Made by a program: the position numbers and the translations under genes. A stretch of 64,000 nt of DNA from Paenibacillus whitsoniae (GTDB lineage Bacteria; Bacillota; Bacilli; Paenibacillales; NBRC-103111). Below are positions 27,056 to 37,005 of this stretch, piece by piece. Under the pieces are notes generated by a model. It had not been told where the DNA came from. It saw nothing but the letters and a program-made list of their open reading frames with translations, and ran no database searches. The stretch is taken from positions 65,682 through 129,681 of the forward strand of contig NZ_RXHU01000034.1 in NCBI RefSeq assembly GCF_003955665.1, given 5' to 3'. Within the stretch, counting starts at the first letter, position 1, and every line of letters begins with the position of its first letter.

Positions 27056-28600
27056 ATGAGCACATCGTCTTCCCAACACATCGGCATTATCGATATTGGC
27101 TCCAACTCCATCCGCCTCGTCCTTTACGAAGTGAATTCGTTCGGCGCCTACCGCGTCGTCGGTGAATATAAAAATTCCGCCAGACTCAGTGAGCGCATGG
27201 GGCCTGACGGCCTGCTCCCTACAAAAGACATTCTGTCCATCGTGCCGATTCTGGCCCATTATCAGCGACTTTGCCGCCTGCATGGGGTCGGCACCATTCG
27301 CGTCGCGGCCACCGCGGCGATCCGCAACAGCGGAAACACCGCCGACATCGTTCGGCTACTGCAAGAGCATACCGGGCTGCACATTGAAGTCCTGAGTGGA
27401 TACGAGGAAGCCAGATACGGCTATCTCGGCGTCATCAATGCCATCGACATTCGCGATTGCCTCATCATTGACATCGGCGGCGGAAGCACCGAAGTAACCC
27501 TCGTGCAGGGCCGCGAGCTGATCCAGAGCGTATCGTTTCCTTTCGGCGCCGTCAATACGACGAGACAATTTGCCAAGGGAGACGTCCTCAGCGAGCAGGC
27601 GTCTCACAATATCCGCAGCATGGTCGTGCAGGCGATTGCCGAGCATCCGTGGATTCGGGAAACGCCGGGCTTGCCGATGATCGGACTGGGCGGTACGATT
27701 CGAACGCTCGGCAAAATGAGTCAGCGACGCAAAAAGCACTCGCTTTCCCTTGCGCATAACTATGAGCTCAGAACCGGCGAGCTGCGCGAATTTCTATCGC
27801 TCCTATCCGCAATGCCTCTGGAAAAGCGCAAGAAAATCGACGGTCTTTCCAAAGACCGCGCAGACATCATGGTACCTGGTTTGCTCATCATGGACACGAT
27901 CTATGAAGCGGCAGGCGCATCCAAGGTCGTCATCAGCGGCTCAGGGCTCCGCGACGGTCTCTTCTACGAGCTGTTCAGACCTGAGCAGCCGGTCAAACCC
28001 GATGTGCTGGAAGCGTGTCTGGATAACCTGCTTGGTTTGCATCCGAACGCCGCTGTGCAGCATGTGCGTCACGTGGATCGCTTCGCCATGCAGTTGTACG
28101 ACGCACTGGAAGCGACGGCCGGCAACGGCAGCTCCCGCGACAAAGAGCTCCTGCATACAGCAGCTCTGATGTATCGCATCGGCGCGAGCGTCCACTACTA
28201 TCAGTTCCTCAAACACACCCAATATGTCATTCAGGGCGTTCATCTGGAGGGGCTCAGCCACCGGGAAATCGTCATTGCTTCACTGCTCGCTACGTTCAAA
28301 ACAAAAAGCCGGACCCAGCAGCAGGCGCTTGCCCACAAAGACCTTTTGCTGGAATCCGACCTCTCTCTGATCGTCAAACTGGGGATATTGTTAAAAACGG
28401 CTATTGCGTTGGATATCAGCGAGACACAGCCGGTACAAGAGCTCCGAGTGGCGAAAAGCGGCAACCTTCTTACGCTTCACCTGGTCTGCACCCACGATGT
28501 GGGTCTCGAGCTTAAAGAACTGTCCAACATTAGCAAAGATCTGGAAAAAGCCTGGAACCACAAGCTTAAGATTGATGTCGCAGCTTCTTCCAGGAAGTAA
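27056..28600 (+). CDS. ppx: Exopolyphosphatase, Ppx/GppA family
   Basis: 514 residues. The N-terminal ASKHA phosphatase domain (about 10-305) has IDIGSNSIRLVLYE, the IDIGGGSTE phosphate loop (about 140) and GLGGTIRTLGKM. The C-terminal part (about 320-500) is the HD-like domain of long Ppx proteins (HTAALMYRIG, SHREIVIASLLA). It hydrolyses polyphosphate, or possibly pppGpp, releasing phosphate in the cytoplasm. AAAGGAG precedes the ATG. Its last 35 bases overlap the 3' end of ppk on the other strand, so synthesis and breakdown genes converge. Confidence 0.9.
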   Translation: MSTSSSQHIGIIDIGSNSIRLVLYEVNSFGAYRVVGEYKNSARLSERMGPDGLLPTKDILSIVPILAHYQRLCRLHGVGTIRVAATAAIRNSGNTADIVRLLQEHTGLHIEVLSGYEEARYGYLGVINAIDIRDCLIIDIGGGSTEVTLVQGRELIQSVSFPFGAVNTTRQFAKGDVLSEQASHNIRSMVVQAIAEHPWIRETPGLPMIGLGGTIRTLGKMSQRRKKHSLSLAHNYELRTGELREFLSLLSAMPLEKRKKIDGLSKDRADIMVPGLLIMDTIYEAAGASKVVISGSGLRDGLFYELFRPEQPVKPDVLEACLDNLLGLHPNAAVQHVRHVDRFAMQLYDALEATAGNGSSRDKELLHTAALMYRIGASVHYYQFLKHTQYVIQGVHLEGLSHREIVIASLLATFKTKSRTQQQALAHKDLLLESDLSLIVKLGILLKTAIALDISETQPVQELRVAKSGNLLTLHLVCTHDVGLELKELSNISKDLEKAWNHKLKIDVAASSRK

Positions 28601-30689
28601 TGCGCAGCGCTTCGAACTGGCTCCGATAAGGGGTCAGTTCATTTTTTATCCGCGTGTACATGCCATTAGATTGAAGTTCACGGGCTTTCACATTATCGTT
28701 CAACGTGACGTTCAGAATCTGAATCATGATCTTCTTCACATCCCGATCCAACACGGGACACATCAACTCGATGCGGCGCGTCAAGTTCCGCGTCATCCAA
28801 TCCGCCGAAGACAGATAGACGTCGGTGTCCCCACCATTCTCAAAATAATAAATCCGCGAGTGCTCCAGGAACCTATCCACGATGCTGCGTACCGTGATGT
28901 TCTCGCTTAGCCCCGGTACGCCTGGACGAAGGCAGCACACGCCGCGAACGATCAGTTCGATCTTCACGCCGGCTTGCGAAGCCGCGTAGAGGTGATCCAC
29001 CATTTCCTGATTGGAAATGGAGTTCATTTTTGCAATGATCCGCGCCGGTCTGCCTGCTTTGGCATGAGCGGCCTCGCGCTCGATCAACTCAAATAATTTA
29101 TCCTTCAAATCCGTCGGTGCCACGGCAAACGACTGCCAATCATGCGGGGCCGAATACCCCGTTATCTCGTTGAAGAGCGCGGAAGCGTCCTCCCCGATGA
29201 TACTGTTCGCTGTAAATAGACCGACATCCGTATACAAACGGGCGGTGCTGTCGTTGTAGTTCCCTGTTCCGACATGCACATAGCGGCGCAGCGTCTGCTC
29301 TTCCTGACGAACGACTAACGTGATCTTCGCGTGCGTTTTCAGGCCGACGAGTCCGTAGACGACGTGACAGCCCGATTTTTCGAGCATTCTTGCCCAGGCG
29401 ATGTTGCGCTCCTCGTCAAATCTTGCTTTCAGCTCCACCACGACTGTGACTTGCTTACCGGATTCCGCGGCCCGCGCGAGCGCCTGAATGATCGGTGAGT
29501 TGCCGCTTGCCCGATACAGCGTCATCTTGATCGCCAGCACCTGCGGATCGTACGCCGCCTGAACGATAAAATCCGTCACCGCATCGAACGTCTCATAAGG
29601 ATGATGAACGAGAACGTCCTTTTGCCGGAGCGTAGTGAAGACGTCTTCCGCCTCTTCAAATTCAATCGGATACTTCGCCGTGAACCGCGGGTATTTCAGA
29701 TTTTCAAACCCTGTCAAAGACCCCGCCAGCTTCATAAAATACGTAATATCAAGCGGCCCGTCAATTTCGAAAATTTGATCCTCCAGTTCAAACTCCTCTT
29801 GCAGCTGAGCCAGCGCGTAGGGATGAATCCCTTGCTGCACTTCAAGCCGCACCGGAGATCCCCAGCGGCGGCGGCGAAGCTCCTTCTCAATCTCCTCCAG
29901 CAAATCCTCCGCGCCCTCCTCATTCAGCGTCAGATCCGCATTGCGCGTCACTCTGAAACCATGAACGGAAATCGGAATGTAGCCGCTGAACAGCGACTGG
30001 ATATGATGTTCGATCAGTTCTTCCAGCAAAATAAATTCCGTCTTCTTGCTGTTCGTCCGGGTCGGCACCGGGATACAGCGCGAGAGATTGCTCGGCACTT
30101 GAATAATGGCGAAATACGGCTCCTCATCCAATTCCTCGCCATCGCGAACGAGCAGTACCGCCAAGTACAGCGACTGATTATGTACAAGCGGGAACGGCCG
30201 GCTCTGATCCACCGCCATCGGCGTCAGCACCGGAAATACAATATCGTGATAATAAGCGTCCATCGCCTTTTTCTGCGAGATGTTGAGATCTTCATAATCC
30301 GTAAAAATGATGCCTTCCTTGCCGAGTAGACGGGTCACTTCCCGGAACGTTTTATATTGCTCAGAGACCATTTTGGCCGTGCGCTTCATAATGCGCTTAA
30401 TAAGTCCGGCCGGCGAATAGCCTGTAAAATCTTTTTTCGCATACCCGGCTTTAATCTGATCTTTGAGTCCTGCGACACGAACACTCATGAATTCATCCAG
30501 ATTGCTCGATACGATCGACAGAAATTTGACTCGCTCAAGAAGTGGTGTGCTCGGATCCTGCGCCTCCTCCAGTACACGCCAATTGAACTCAATCCAGCTC
30601 AAATCCCGGTTGATATAGCGGGTCGACACCTCTTTGAGTTCCTTGAGCTCTTTAACTTCCCTTAAGTCTGGTTCGCGCGCGATACTCAT
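28566..30689 (-). CDS. ppk: Polyphosphate kinase 1
   Basis: 707 residues, the expected length for PPK1. Transfers the gamma phosphate of ATP to polyphosphate. N domain (RDLSWIEFNWRVLEEAQD-like start at about 28), head domain, and two PLD-like C domains. The phospho-histidine is in the HAKITLV region (about 436) and HVGTGNYND follows at about 457; LFTAN, and GVKIELIVRGVCCLRPG come later. GGAGG lies just before the ATG. It converges with ppx and overlaps it by 35 bases tail to tail. Confidence 0.94.
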   Translation of the reverse strand: MSIAREPDLREVKELKELKEVSTRYINRDLSWIEFNWRVLEEAQDPSTPLLERVKFLSIVSSNLDEFMSVRVAGLKDQIKAGYAKKDFTGYSPAGLIKRIMKRTAKMVSEQYKTFREVTRLLGKEGIIFTDYEDLNISQKKAMDAYYHDIVFPVLTPMAVDQSRPFPLVHNQSLYLAVLLVRDGEELDEEPYFAIIQVPSNLSRCIPVPTRTNSKKTEFILLEELIEHHIQSLFSGYIPISVHGFRVTRNADLTLNEEGAEDLLEEIEKELRRRRWGSPVRLEVQQGIHPYALAQLQEEFELEDQIFEIDGPLDITYFMKLAGSLTGFENLKYPRFTAKYPIEFEEAEDVFTTLRQKDVLVHHPYETFDAVTDFIVQAAYDPQVLAIKMTLYRASGNSPIIQALARAAESGKQVTVVVELKARFDEERNIAWARMLEKSGCHVVYGLVGLKTHAKITLVVRQEEQTLRRYVHVGTGNYNDSTARLYTDVGLFTANSIIGEDASALFNEITGYSAPHDWQSFAVAPTDLKDKLFELIEREAAHAKAGRPARIIAKMNSISNQEMVDHLYAASQAGVKIELIVRGVCCLRPGVPGLSENITVRSIVDRFLEHSRIYYFENGGDTDVYLSSADWMTRNLTRRIELMCPVLDRDVKKIMIQILNVTLNDNVKARELQSNGMYTRIKNELTPYRSQFEALRITSWKKLRHQS

Positions 30690-30873
30690 ACGTCCTCCAA
30701 TTTTATTACAAAATTAAATAGATGATGACATTATTGTACTATGCGACACCTTAAGCGACAATCTAATCCCCCCCATTTCACTATATTAAGATTTTGTAAA
30801 TCTCATGATATTTCCGTATTTATCCATGTTCATGCTACAATAGAAGCAACCTTAACAAGGAGCGAAAAGGCGT

Positions 30874-32010
30874 ATGGGAATTCTCAATCCGAGGCTGGTT
30901 CATCAAATTTTCAGAGGCATTTGGGTCGCCATGATCGTCGCGATGATCGGATTGGCCTTCTACTATATCATTCCCCTCATTTATCCGTTTATTTTTGGCT
31001 GGGTGATCGCGCTGCTGCTGAATCCGGTCGTGAACTTCTTTCATTTCAAATGCAAGCTGCCGCGCTGGCTCTCCGTGACGCTCTCGATGGTATTATTCCT
31101 GGCGCTCGTTGCCGCGGTCATAACCCTGCTTGTCGCCAACATTATCGTCGAGCTCGGCGCGCTTTCCGACAAGATTCAAATCCAGGTCAACAAATGGGTG
31201 GAACAATTCAACGTCTTTATCAATTCCACCACATTTCAGGGCTGGATCAACCGAATGAACGAGTTTTTTGAAAATAATCCGAAATACCAGGAGACGGTAA
31301 ACAATCATTTGTCTTCCTCTGCCGGCTCCATTGCCGATGTGAGCAAATATGTAATTGCCACAATTTTTGACGCGCTCAAGGCGTTCCTAACCTCCTTGCC
31401 GAACATTGCGACCATCACCATTATCGTCATGCTGGCGACGTTCTTTATTAGCAAGGACTGGTACGGGCTGATCACCAAATACAAAGGACTTACGTCCGAT
31501 GTCATCGTCCGCACGACGAAGCTGATCCGCAACGATTTGCAAAAAGCGCTATTCGGCTATATCCGGGCCCAACTCATTCTCGTCTCGCTGACCGCGCTCG
31601 TTGTCATTATCGGCCTGCTGATTCTGCGCGTTGATTATGCCATCACCATCGGACTTCTCACGGGACTAGCCGATCTGATGCCCTATCTAGGTACTGGCGC
31701 CGTCATGGTACCTTGGATCCTGTACGTCTTCTTCGCTCAAGGCGACATCGGCCTCGGCATCGGGCTCAGCGTCCTGTACGGCGTCATCGTCGTCGCCCGG
31801 CAAATTATGGAGCCGAAAGTGCTCGCCTCTTCGGTCGGGCTCGACCCGCTGGCTACGCTCATCGCGATGTTTGTCGGCCTCAAACTGTTCGGTCTTCTTG
31901 GGCTGATCATCGGGCCGGTTTCGCTCATTCTGATCGGCGCCTTCTACCGGGCACGCATCTTCCATGACATTGCAGCGTACATACAAAAAGGCTCGACGCC
32001 TCCCTCTTGA
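30874..32010 (+). CDS. ytvI: Sporulation-linked AI-2E family membrane protein YtvI
   Basis: 378 residues with paired N-terminal helices, a soluble helical segment (about 90-170), and a group of C-terminal helices of the AI-2E transporter family (DLMPYLGTGAVMVPW and EPKVLASSVGLDPL are typical). Synteny with citZ on one side and fxsA on the other matches ytvI of Bacillus, a sporulation integral membrane protein. AAGGAGCG precedes the ATG and a TACAAT -10 box lies at 30836-30841. The stop codon is inside the terminator hairpin. Molecular function is unknown. Confidence 0.85.
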   Translation: MGILNPRLVHQIFRGIWVAMIVAMIGLAFYYIIPLIYPFIFGWVIALLLNPVVNFFHFKCKLPRWLSVTLSMVLFLALVAAVITLLVANIIVELGALSDKIQIQVNKWVEQFNVFINSTTFQGWINRMNEFFENNPKYQETVNNHLSSSAGSIADVSKYVIATIFDALKAFLTSLPNIATITIIVMLATFFISKDWYGLITKYKGLTSDVIVRTTKLIRNDLQKALFGYIRAQLILVSLTALVVIIGLLILRVDYAITIGLLTGLADLMPYLGTGAVMVPWILYVFFAQGDIGLGIGLSVLYGVIVVARQIMEPKVLASSVGLDPLATLIAMFVGLKLFGLLGLIIGPVSLILIGAFYRARIFHDIAAYIQKGSTPPS

Positions 32011-32028
32011 GGGGGCCCGAGCTTTTTT
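31987..32028 (+). terminator. Bidirectional terminator overlapping the ytvI stop
   Basis: Stem GGCTCG/CGAGC with an inner CCTCCCTC/GAGGGGG stem whose loop contains the ytvI stop codon TGA. T6 follows on the plus strand and T5 on the minus strand, so it also ends the converging fxsA transcript. Confidence 0.82.
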
Positions 32029-32056
32029 ATATCGACGTAAGATAGCGAACTTTCCG

Positions 32057-32461
32057 CTACCTCCGTCGGATGATTTGCATGTTGCCTTTGCTGATCATGC
32101 GGGTGATCAACGCAAGCAGCAGCGCCTTGAAGATGGGCCGGGTATACGGAAAAACAAGCAGAAACCCGACGATGTCCGTCAAAAAGCCTGGGGTAATCAA
32201 CAGTATGCCGCCGAGGAAAATGCAGATGGCATCCATAATGTGCCTTGTCGGCAGTTGCCCCTGCGACCACTCGAATTTGGCATATTCCAGCACTTTACGC
32301 CCCTCGCGTTTGGCAAAGAAAGCGCCCAGCACACCGCTGACGATGATTAACGCAAACGTCGTCCAGCCGCCAATGGCATGTCCGAGGGCAAACAATACAA
32401 TCAATTCAACAATCGGTATTCCGATAAGGATCGCAAGGATGATTCGAAACATCGGCTCCAC
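32057..32461 (-). CDS. fxsA: FxsA family membrane protein
   Basis: 134 residues with four hydrophobic helices and the FxsA hallmarks: IPIVELIVLFALGHAIGGWTT-type start, a GAFFAKREGRKVL loop, and a helix with GGILLITPGFLTDIVGFLL. E. coli FxsA protects against F-plasmid exclusion of phage T7 when overproduced; the normal role is unknown. The ATG is four bases past the thioesterase stop, with AAAGGAG upstream, so the two are co-transcribed. Matches ytzA in the Bacillus block. Confidence 0.9.
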   Translation of the reverse strand: MEPMFRIILAILIGIPIVELIVLFALGHAIGGWTTFALIIVSGVLGAFFAKREGRKVLEYAKFEWSQGQLPTRHIMDAICIFLGGILLITPGFLTDIVGFLLVFPYTRPIFKALLLALITRMISKGNMQIIRRR

Positions 32462-32465
32462 TCCT

Positions 32466-32891
32466 TTACGTCATATACGAAGCTAACAGCGCCCATAATT
32501 CAGGGGCTTCTCTCTCTATACGTACCGGCCGCCAGGATGGGTTCACCCATACATGACTCGTGGTGCCGGTCACGAGCAGCTCCTCACTCTCTCCGTGACG
32601 GATTTCATAGCCGAATTGAAGACGAACGCCGCTAAGCTGTGTGACCCGTGTCAGCACCTGAACCAGATCGTCGTAGCGCGCAGGCTTCTTGTACACGAGA
32701 TTCGCTTCCGTAACCGGGAGCAGCAGCCCCATTTCCTCGACTTTCCTGTAAGGAAAACCCAAGTCCCGTATCAGCTCCGTTCGTCCAATTTCGAGCCATG
32801 CCAAATAATTCGCATGATATACCACACCCATCTGATCGGTCTCGGCGTAGCGCACCCGCAGCTCATGACGGTGCCATTTGTCCTGTGTCAT
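32466..32891 (-). CDS. Acyl-CoA thioesterase, YbgC/4-hydroxybenzoyl-CoA thioesterase type
   Basis: About 141 residues, a single hot-dog domain. The RVRYAETDQMGVVYHANYL segment carries the catalytic Asp of the YbgC family. It hydrolyses acyl-CoA thioesters; the acyl chain is not predictable. I start it at ATG 32891, ten bases after GGGAGG. Codons further upstream run into the pyk terminator hairpin and are not coding. Forms a small operon with fxsA. Confidence 0.87.
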   Translation of the reverse strand: MTQDKWHRHELRVRYAETDQMGVVYHANYLAWLEIGRTELIRDLGFPYRKVEEMGLLLPVTEANLVYKKPARYDDLVQVLTRVTQLSGVRLQFGYEIRHGESEELLVTGTTSHVWVNPSWRPVRIEREAPELWALLASYMT

Positions 32892-32913
32892 CTCCTGCAT
32901 CCTCCCTGCTAAT

Positions 32914-32958
32914 AAAAAGAGTGAAGCCACGGCTGGAAGATCAACCTGCTTCACTCTT
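32914..32958 (-). terminator. Terminator of pyk (acc-pyk transcript)
   Basis: A perfect 11-bp stem (32917-32927 with 32948-32958) with a 20-base loop, followed by T5 on the minus strand, 13 bases after the pyk stop. Confidence 0.88.
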
Positions 32959-32970
32959 GGTTCTATGCAC

Positions 32971-34725
32971 TTACAGCACGCTGGCCAGCCCGGAGTAGAT
33001 CACGCCTACTTCCGGATAAATGGATACTTCCGTGCCGTCTTTAATCAGGTTTACTGCATCCTCAACGCCCACGATAACCGGAATGCCCAGGCTCAACGCC
33101 ACGACAGCCGCGTGAGAGGTAATGCCGCCGACTTCGGTAATGAGCGCAGCTGCGCGTTGTACCGCTGGCATGTATTCCTTGTCTGTGGATACCGTTACGA
33201 GAACAGCGCCGTCTTTCATTTTCGAGATCGCTTCTTCCGGTGTGCGTGCAGTTACGACAGTCCCGGTTGCCGTTTGGCGGCCAATCCCCGTGCCCTTTGC
33301 AATCATTTCGCCCACATGGTGAACTTTGATCAGGTTCGTTGTTCCGGAGCGGCCGACAGGCACGCCAGCGGTGATGACAACGAGATCACCATAAGTAACC
33401 ATGCCGGTCTTGATGGAACTGTCTACAGCAAGGTTGAACAGTTCGTCGGTCGTTTTCGCTTGTGTGCCGAGAACGGGCTTAACGCCCCAGATCAACGACA
33501 AGCGGCGAATAACGCGCTCGTCCGGTGTGACTGCGATAATCGGCGCTTTCGGACGGTATTTGGATACCATGCGCGCTGTATAGCCGCTTTCTGTCGCGGT
33601 CAAGATCGCTTTCGCATTCAGCTCCAGCGCAGAGTTCGCTACCGCTTGAGAGATCGCTTCTGTAACTGTCACTTGCTGTGCTTGCGCTTGACGAAGGAAA
33701 ATTTCTTTGTATTCGAGTGCCGCTTCCGCACGCTCTGCAATACGCGCCATCGTCTGCACGGACTCTACCGGATATTTCCCTGCCGCCGTTTCGCCGGAAA
33801 GCATGACGGCATCCGTACCGTCGAATACGGCATTTGCCACGTCGCTCGCTTCCGCACGTGTCGGACGCGGGTTGCGCTGCATGGAATCCAGCATCATCGT
33901 TGCCGTGATAACCGGTTTACCGACCAGGTTACACTTCTTGATCATTTGCTTTTGGACAACTGGAACGTCCTCTGCCGGAATTTCAACCCCTAGGTCGCCG
34001 CGGGCAACCATCAAGCCGTCGGAAACTTCCAAAATCTCGTCGAGGTTGTCGACGCCTTCCTGGTTCTCGATTTTCGAGATGATTTGGATGTGCGATGCAT
34101 TGTGGCGCTCCAGCAGCTCGCGAATTTCCATAACGTCGCTAGCTTTACGTACGAAGGAAGCAGCGATAAAATCTACACCCTGTTCGATTCCGAACACGAT
34201 GTCATTCGCGTCTTTTTCCGTAATGCCTGGAAGGCTGATTTTCACACCAGGCACGTTCACGCCTTTTTTACTCTTAATCGTACCGCCGTTGACAATGCGG
34301 CATTCGATTTCTGTTCCGCGAATGTCCACAACCGTCAGTCCGATCAGACCATCATCGATCAGGATGGTGGAACCGACCTGCACGTCGTTCGGCAGATCAG
34401 CGTACGTCACGGAGATCCGGTCAGCATCGCCGAGAATCTCATCCGTCGTCAAGACGATGTGTTTGTCTTGCACAAGCTCGATCGGCTCTTCTTTCAGTTT
34501 GCCCGTGCGAATTTCCGGACCTTTGGTGTCCAGCAAAATCGCAGCGATTTTGCCTGTCTCAGCGGAGGCAGCGCGAAGGTTGCGGATCCGGGAGCCGTGC
34601 TCCTCAAAATCTCCGTGGGAGAAGTTAAGGCGCGCAACGTTCATTCCCGCTTCCAGAAGTTTTTTCAGGTTTTCTTTTGATTCGCTGGCTGGTCCGATGG
34701 TACAGACAATTTTCGTTTTACGCAT
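32971..34725 (-). CDS. pyk: Pyruvate kinase with C-terminal PEP-utilising extension
   Basis: 584 residues, the long Bacillus/Geobacillus form. The barrel and B domain (about 1-345) show [34 protein letters not shown] and [12 protein letters not shown]. The C domain follows, and the extra 110 residues (about 475-584) are the PEP-utilising mobile-domain-like extension with [21 protein letters not shown]. Makes pyruvate and ATP from PEP and ADP. Its ATG overlaps the accA stop by 8 bases. In Bacillus pfkA lies between accA and pyk; here it is missing. Confidence 0.95.
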   Translation of the reverse strand: MRKTKIVCTIGPASESKENLKKLLEAGMNVARLNFSHGDFEEHGSRIRNLRAASAETGKIAAILLDTKGPEIRTGKLKEEPIELVQDKHIVLTTDEILGDADRISVTYADLPNDVQVGSTILIDDGLIGLTVVDIRGTEIECRIVNGGTIKSKKGVNVPGVKISLPGITEKDANDIVFGIEQGVDFIAASFVRKASDVMEIRELLERHNASHIQIISKIENQEGVDNLDEILEVSDGLMVARGDLGVEIPAEDVPVVQKQMIKKCNLVGKPVITATMMLDSMQRNPRPTRAEASDVANAVFDGTDAVMLSGETAAGKYPVESVQTMARIAERAEAALEYKEIFLRQAQAQQVTVTEAISQAVANSALELNAKAILTATESGYTARMVSKYRPKAPIIAVTPDERVIRRLSLIWGVKPVLGTQAKTTDELFNLAVDSSIKTGMVTYGDLVVITAGVPVGRSGTTNLIKVHHVGEMIAKGTGIGRQTATGTVVTARTPEEAISKMKDGAVLVTVSTDKEYMPAVQRAAALITEVGGITSHAAVVALSLGIPVIVGVEDAVNLIKDGTEVSIYPEVGVIYSGLASVL

Positions 34726-35692
34726 GATTACCCTCCTGAGTGAATGTGAAACGGCCGATCTCTCTAAATTTGCGGTAACGGTCCTCTACAAGTTCCTGCT
34801 CGCTCATCGCGAGGAGAGGCTGGAGCTGCTCCCATACCGCTGTTTTAATCATGTCCGATTGCGCAGCAACATCGCGATGCGCGCCGCCTTTCGGCTCCGG
34901 AATGATGCCGTCGATCACGTTTAATTCCATGATGTGGTTTGCTGTAATTTTCATGGCTTCTGCAGCATGAAGCGCCTTGGAAGCGTCTTTATAAAGAATG
35001 GAAGCTGCGCCCTCCGGAGAGATAACGGAGTAAATCGCGTTCTCCAACATTAACACCTTATTCCCGACGCCCAGCGCGAGCGCGCCACCGCTGCCGCCTT
35101 CCCCGATCACGATGCAAATAATCGGCACGCGAAAAGAGGCCATCTCGAGCAAGTTGCGGGCGATCGCTTCGCCTTGACCGCGCTCTTCAGCCGCGTTGCC
35201 GGGGAATGCTCCCTTCGTATCGATAAAGGTCACAATCGGGCGTTTGAATTTATTCGCTTGGCGCATCAAGCGCAGCGCCTTGCGGAAGCCCTCCGGATGC
35301 GGACAGCCGAAATTGCGGGCGATGTTGTCTTTGGTATCTTTCCCTTTTTGATGGCCGACAACCGTCACCGGTATGCCGTTCAGTTTGGCAATCCCGCCAA
35401 CGATCGCGAGATCATCCCCATACAGACGGTCACCGTGGAACTCAATGAAATCGGTAAAAATCGCACCGATATAATCCAGTGTCGTCGGCCGTTGCGGATG
35501 ACGAGCCAGCTGCATTTTCTCAGCGGACGACATCGTAGCGTAAAGCTCGTCCTCCAGCTGAGCGTAGCGTTCCTCCAAACGGCGAATTTCCTCGGAAAAG
35601 TCGATTTGCTTCTCCGTACCGAATTTACGCAGTTCGGCAATTTTGCTTTTCAGCTCCGCGAGCGGCTGTTCAAACGGCATTTCACCCGGCAT
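34718..35692 (-). CDS. accA: Acetyl-CoA carboxylase carboxyltransferase subunit alpha
   Basis: 324 residues, normal length. With AccD it transfers the carboxyl group from biotin-carboxyl carrier to acetyl-CoA, giving malonyl-CoA for fatty-acid synthesis. Visible are the N-terminal helical [12 protein letters not shown] region, [20 protein letters not shown]-like [27 protein letters not shown] and [12 protein letters not shown], which shapes the active site. AAGGAGG lies nine bases before the ATG. Overlaps accD by 11 bases and pyk by 8, so the three are translated as a chain. Confidence 0.96.
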   Translation of the reverse strand: MPGEMPFEQPLAELKSKIAELRKFGTEKQIDFSEEIRRLEERYAQLEDELYATMSSAEKMQLARHPQRPTTLDYIGAIFTDFIEFHGDRLYGDDLAIVGGIAKLNGIPVTVVGHQKGKDTKDNIARNFGCPHPEGFRKALRLMRQANKFKRPIVTFIDTKGAFPGNAAEERGQGEAIARNLLEMASFRVPIICIVIGEGGSGGALALGVGNKVLMLENAIYSVISPEGAASILYKDASKALHAAEAMKITANHIMELNVIDGIIPEPKGGAHRDVAAQSDMIKTAVWEQLQPLLAMSEQELVEDRYRKFREIGRFTFTQEGNHA

Positions 35693-36548
35693 TCGTCGTT
35701 TCCTCCTTCGCTCCGTGCATCTCGAGCAGCTTAATTAACGTAGGTCGCATATCCTTACGGCTCACGACCTTATCGAGCTGACCATGCTCGAGGTTGAACT
35801 CAGACGTCTGGAAGTTGTCAGGCAGCTTCTGCTTAATCGTTTGCTCAATGACACGGCGACCTGTGAAACCAAACGGCGCAGCCGGTTCAGCTAAAATAAT
35901 GTCGCCCAGCATCGCAAAACTTGCCGACACCCCGCCGAAGGTCGGATCGGTAATAATCGAAATGAAAAGTCCGCCTGCTTCGCTGTGTTTGGAGAGTGCC
36001 GCACTGGTTTTCGCCATTTGCATCAGACTGAGAATACTTTCCTGCATACGAGCGCCGCCCGATGTCGAATAAATAAGAACGGGCAGTTTATGCTCGGTCG
36101 CATATTCAATCGCGCGCGTAATCCGCTCACCTACAACGGAGCCTAGCGATCCGCCCATAAAGTCAAAGCTCATGGCGGCGACAACAACCGGATGGCCACC
36201 AATCGTCCCGTGTCCGGTCAGAATGGCATCCTGCAGCTTCGTCGCGTTCTTGGCTTTATCCAATTTGTCAACATAATCCGGAAATTGCAAGGGATCTTCT
36301 GAAATCATGTCCGCATCAAATTCAACGAATTCACCTTCGTCTAGCGTAATCTGGATGCGTTCCGACGCGCTTAATCGATAATGATACCCGCAAGCCGTGC
36401 ACACTTTCAAATTCTTCTCAAGCTCTTTGCTTGTCTGAATCGTGCCGCACTTCGGGCATTTATTCATTAAACCTTCAGGGATTTCACGTTTCGTACGTTC
36501 GGAAGGAATCGTTGCGTATTTCCGCTTTTGAAATAAATCCTTTAGCAC
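35682..36548 (-). CDS. accD: Acetyl-CoA carboxylase carboxyltransferase subunit beta
   Basis: 288 residues. The N-terminal zinc ribbon CPKCGT ... CTACGYH (about 31-54) is intact. The crotonase-like carboxyltransferase domain includes [16 protein letters not shown] and SGGARMQE. Heterotetramer partner of AccA. The start codon is GTG at 36546-36548, with AGGTGG a few bases upstream. First gene of accD-accA-pyk. Confidence 0.95.
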   Translation of the reverse strand: MLKDLFQKRKYATIPSERTKREIPEGLMNKCPKCGTIQTSKELEKNLKVCTACGYHYRLSASERIQITLDEGEFVEFDADMISEDPLQFPDYVDKLDKAKNATKLQDAILTGHGTIGGHPVVVAAMSFDFMGGSLGSVVGERITRAIEYATEHKLPVLIYSTSGGARMQESILSLMQMAKTSAALSKHSEAGGLFISIITDPTFGGVSASFAMLGDIILAEPAAPFGFTGRRVIEQTIKQKLPDNFQTSEFNLEHGQLDKVVSRKDMRPTLIKLLEMHGAKEETTNAG

Positions 36549-36616
36549 ATTTCCACCTCTACTTGGCTATTCTCTCGGTTTCCTCGATCAGCCAGGGTTA
36601 GTTACTTCTATCATCG

Positions 36617-36805
36617 CTATTTATGTAAAATAGAGTTCAGCACTTCCTGTACTTCTTCAACTTCACCTGCAGGAACGACGATTTCAAATTGATTCTTGGA
36701 TAATGAAATGCCCCGGACTTGTACCAAAAACCCCTCATCGGTAAGTCTTTGCTTGATCCGTTCTGCGATCTTCGCAGTAGGAGCTATATAAATCACCGTC
36801 CACAT
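36617..36805 (-). CDS. Small conserved protein of unknown function
   Basis: 62 residues, no membrane segment or signal. The beta-alpha-beta-like pattern WTVIYIAPTAKIAERIKQ ... LVQVRG ... FEIVVPAGEVEEVQEVL resembles the short signal-transducing-like DUF2007 family. AGGAGG lies close to the ATG, and a TTGCGG / TATCAT promoter is upstream. It sits 68 bases before accD in the same direction, so it may be co-transcribed with the acc genes. Function unknown. Confidence 0.75.
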   Translation of the reverse strand: MWTVIYIAPTAKIAERIKQRLTDEGFLVQVRGISLSKNQFEIVVPAGEVEEVQEVLNSILHK

Positions 36806-36905
36806 GTAAGAAACCTCCTATGACGAACAACTTCAACCATTAAGGCGATTTAGCAAATAGCGATGATAATTATCACAAATACGCATAGGCACACACAATG
36901 GAATA

Positions 36906-36953
36906 ATGATAGCATAATTTCACTTTTGCCCGCAACAGAGTGCTGGGGCAAAA
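36906..36953 (-). promoter_or_regulatory. Promoter with overlapping inverted repeat upstream of the small acc-linked gene
   Basis: Minus strand TTGCGG (36930-36935), 18-base spacer, TATCAT (36906-36911). An 8-bp inverted repeat TTTTGCCC/GGGCAAAA (36924-36931 with 36946-36953) covers the -35 box. It may be an operator, or a weak terminator for pgpA, though it lacks a T tract. Confidence 0.5.
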
Positions 36954-37005
36954 CAGCTGCCCTATGGAAACGCTTGGAAAAAAGCAACGCCTGAACTTGC
37001 CTCGG

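Noticed and set aside
32892-32954. N-terminal extension of the thioesterase
   Set aside because: It would translate through the pyk terminator hairpin; GGGAGG before ATG 32891 fixes the start.
36924-36953. The 8-bp inverted repeat as a terminator of pgpA
   Set aside because: No T tract follows on either strand and it overlaps a promoter -35 box, so it is listed as regulatory only.
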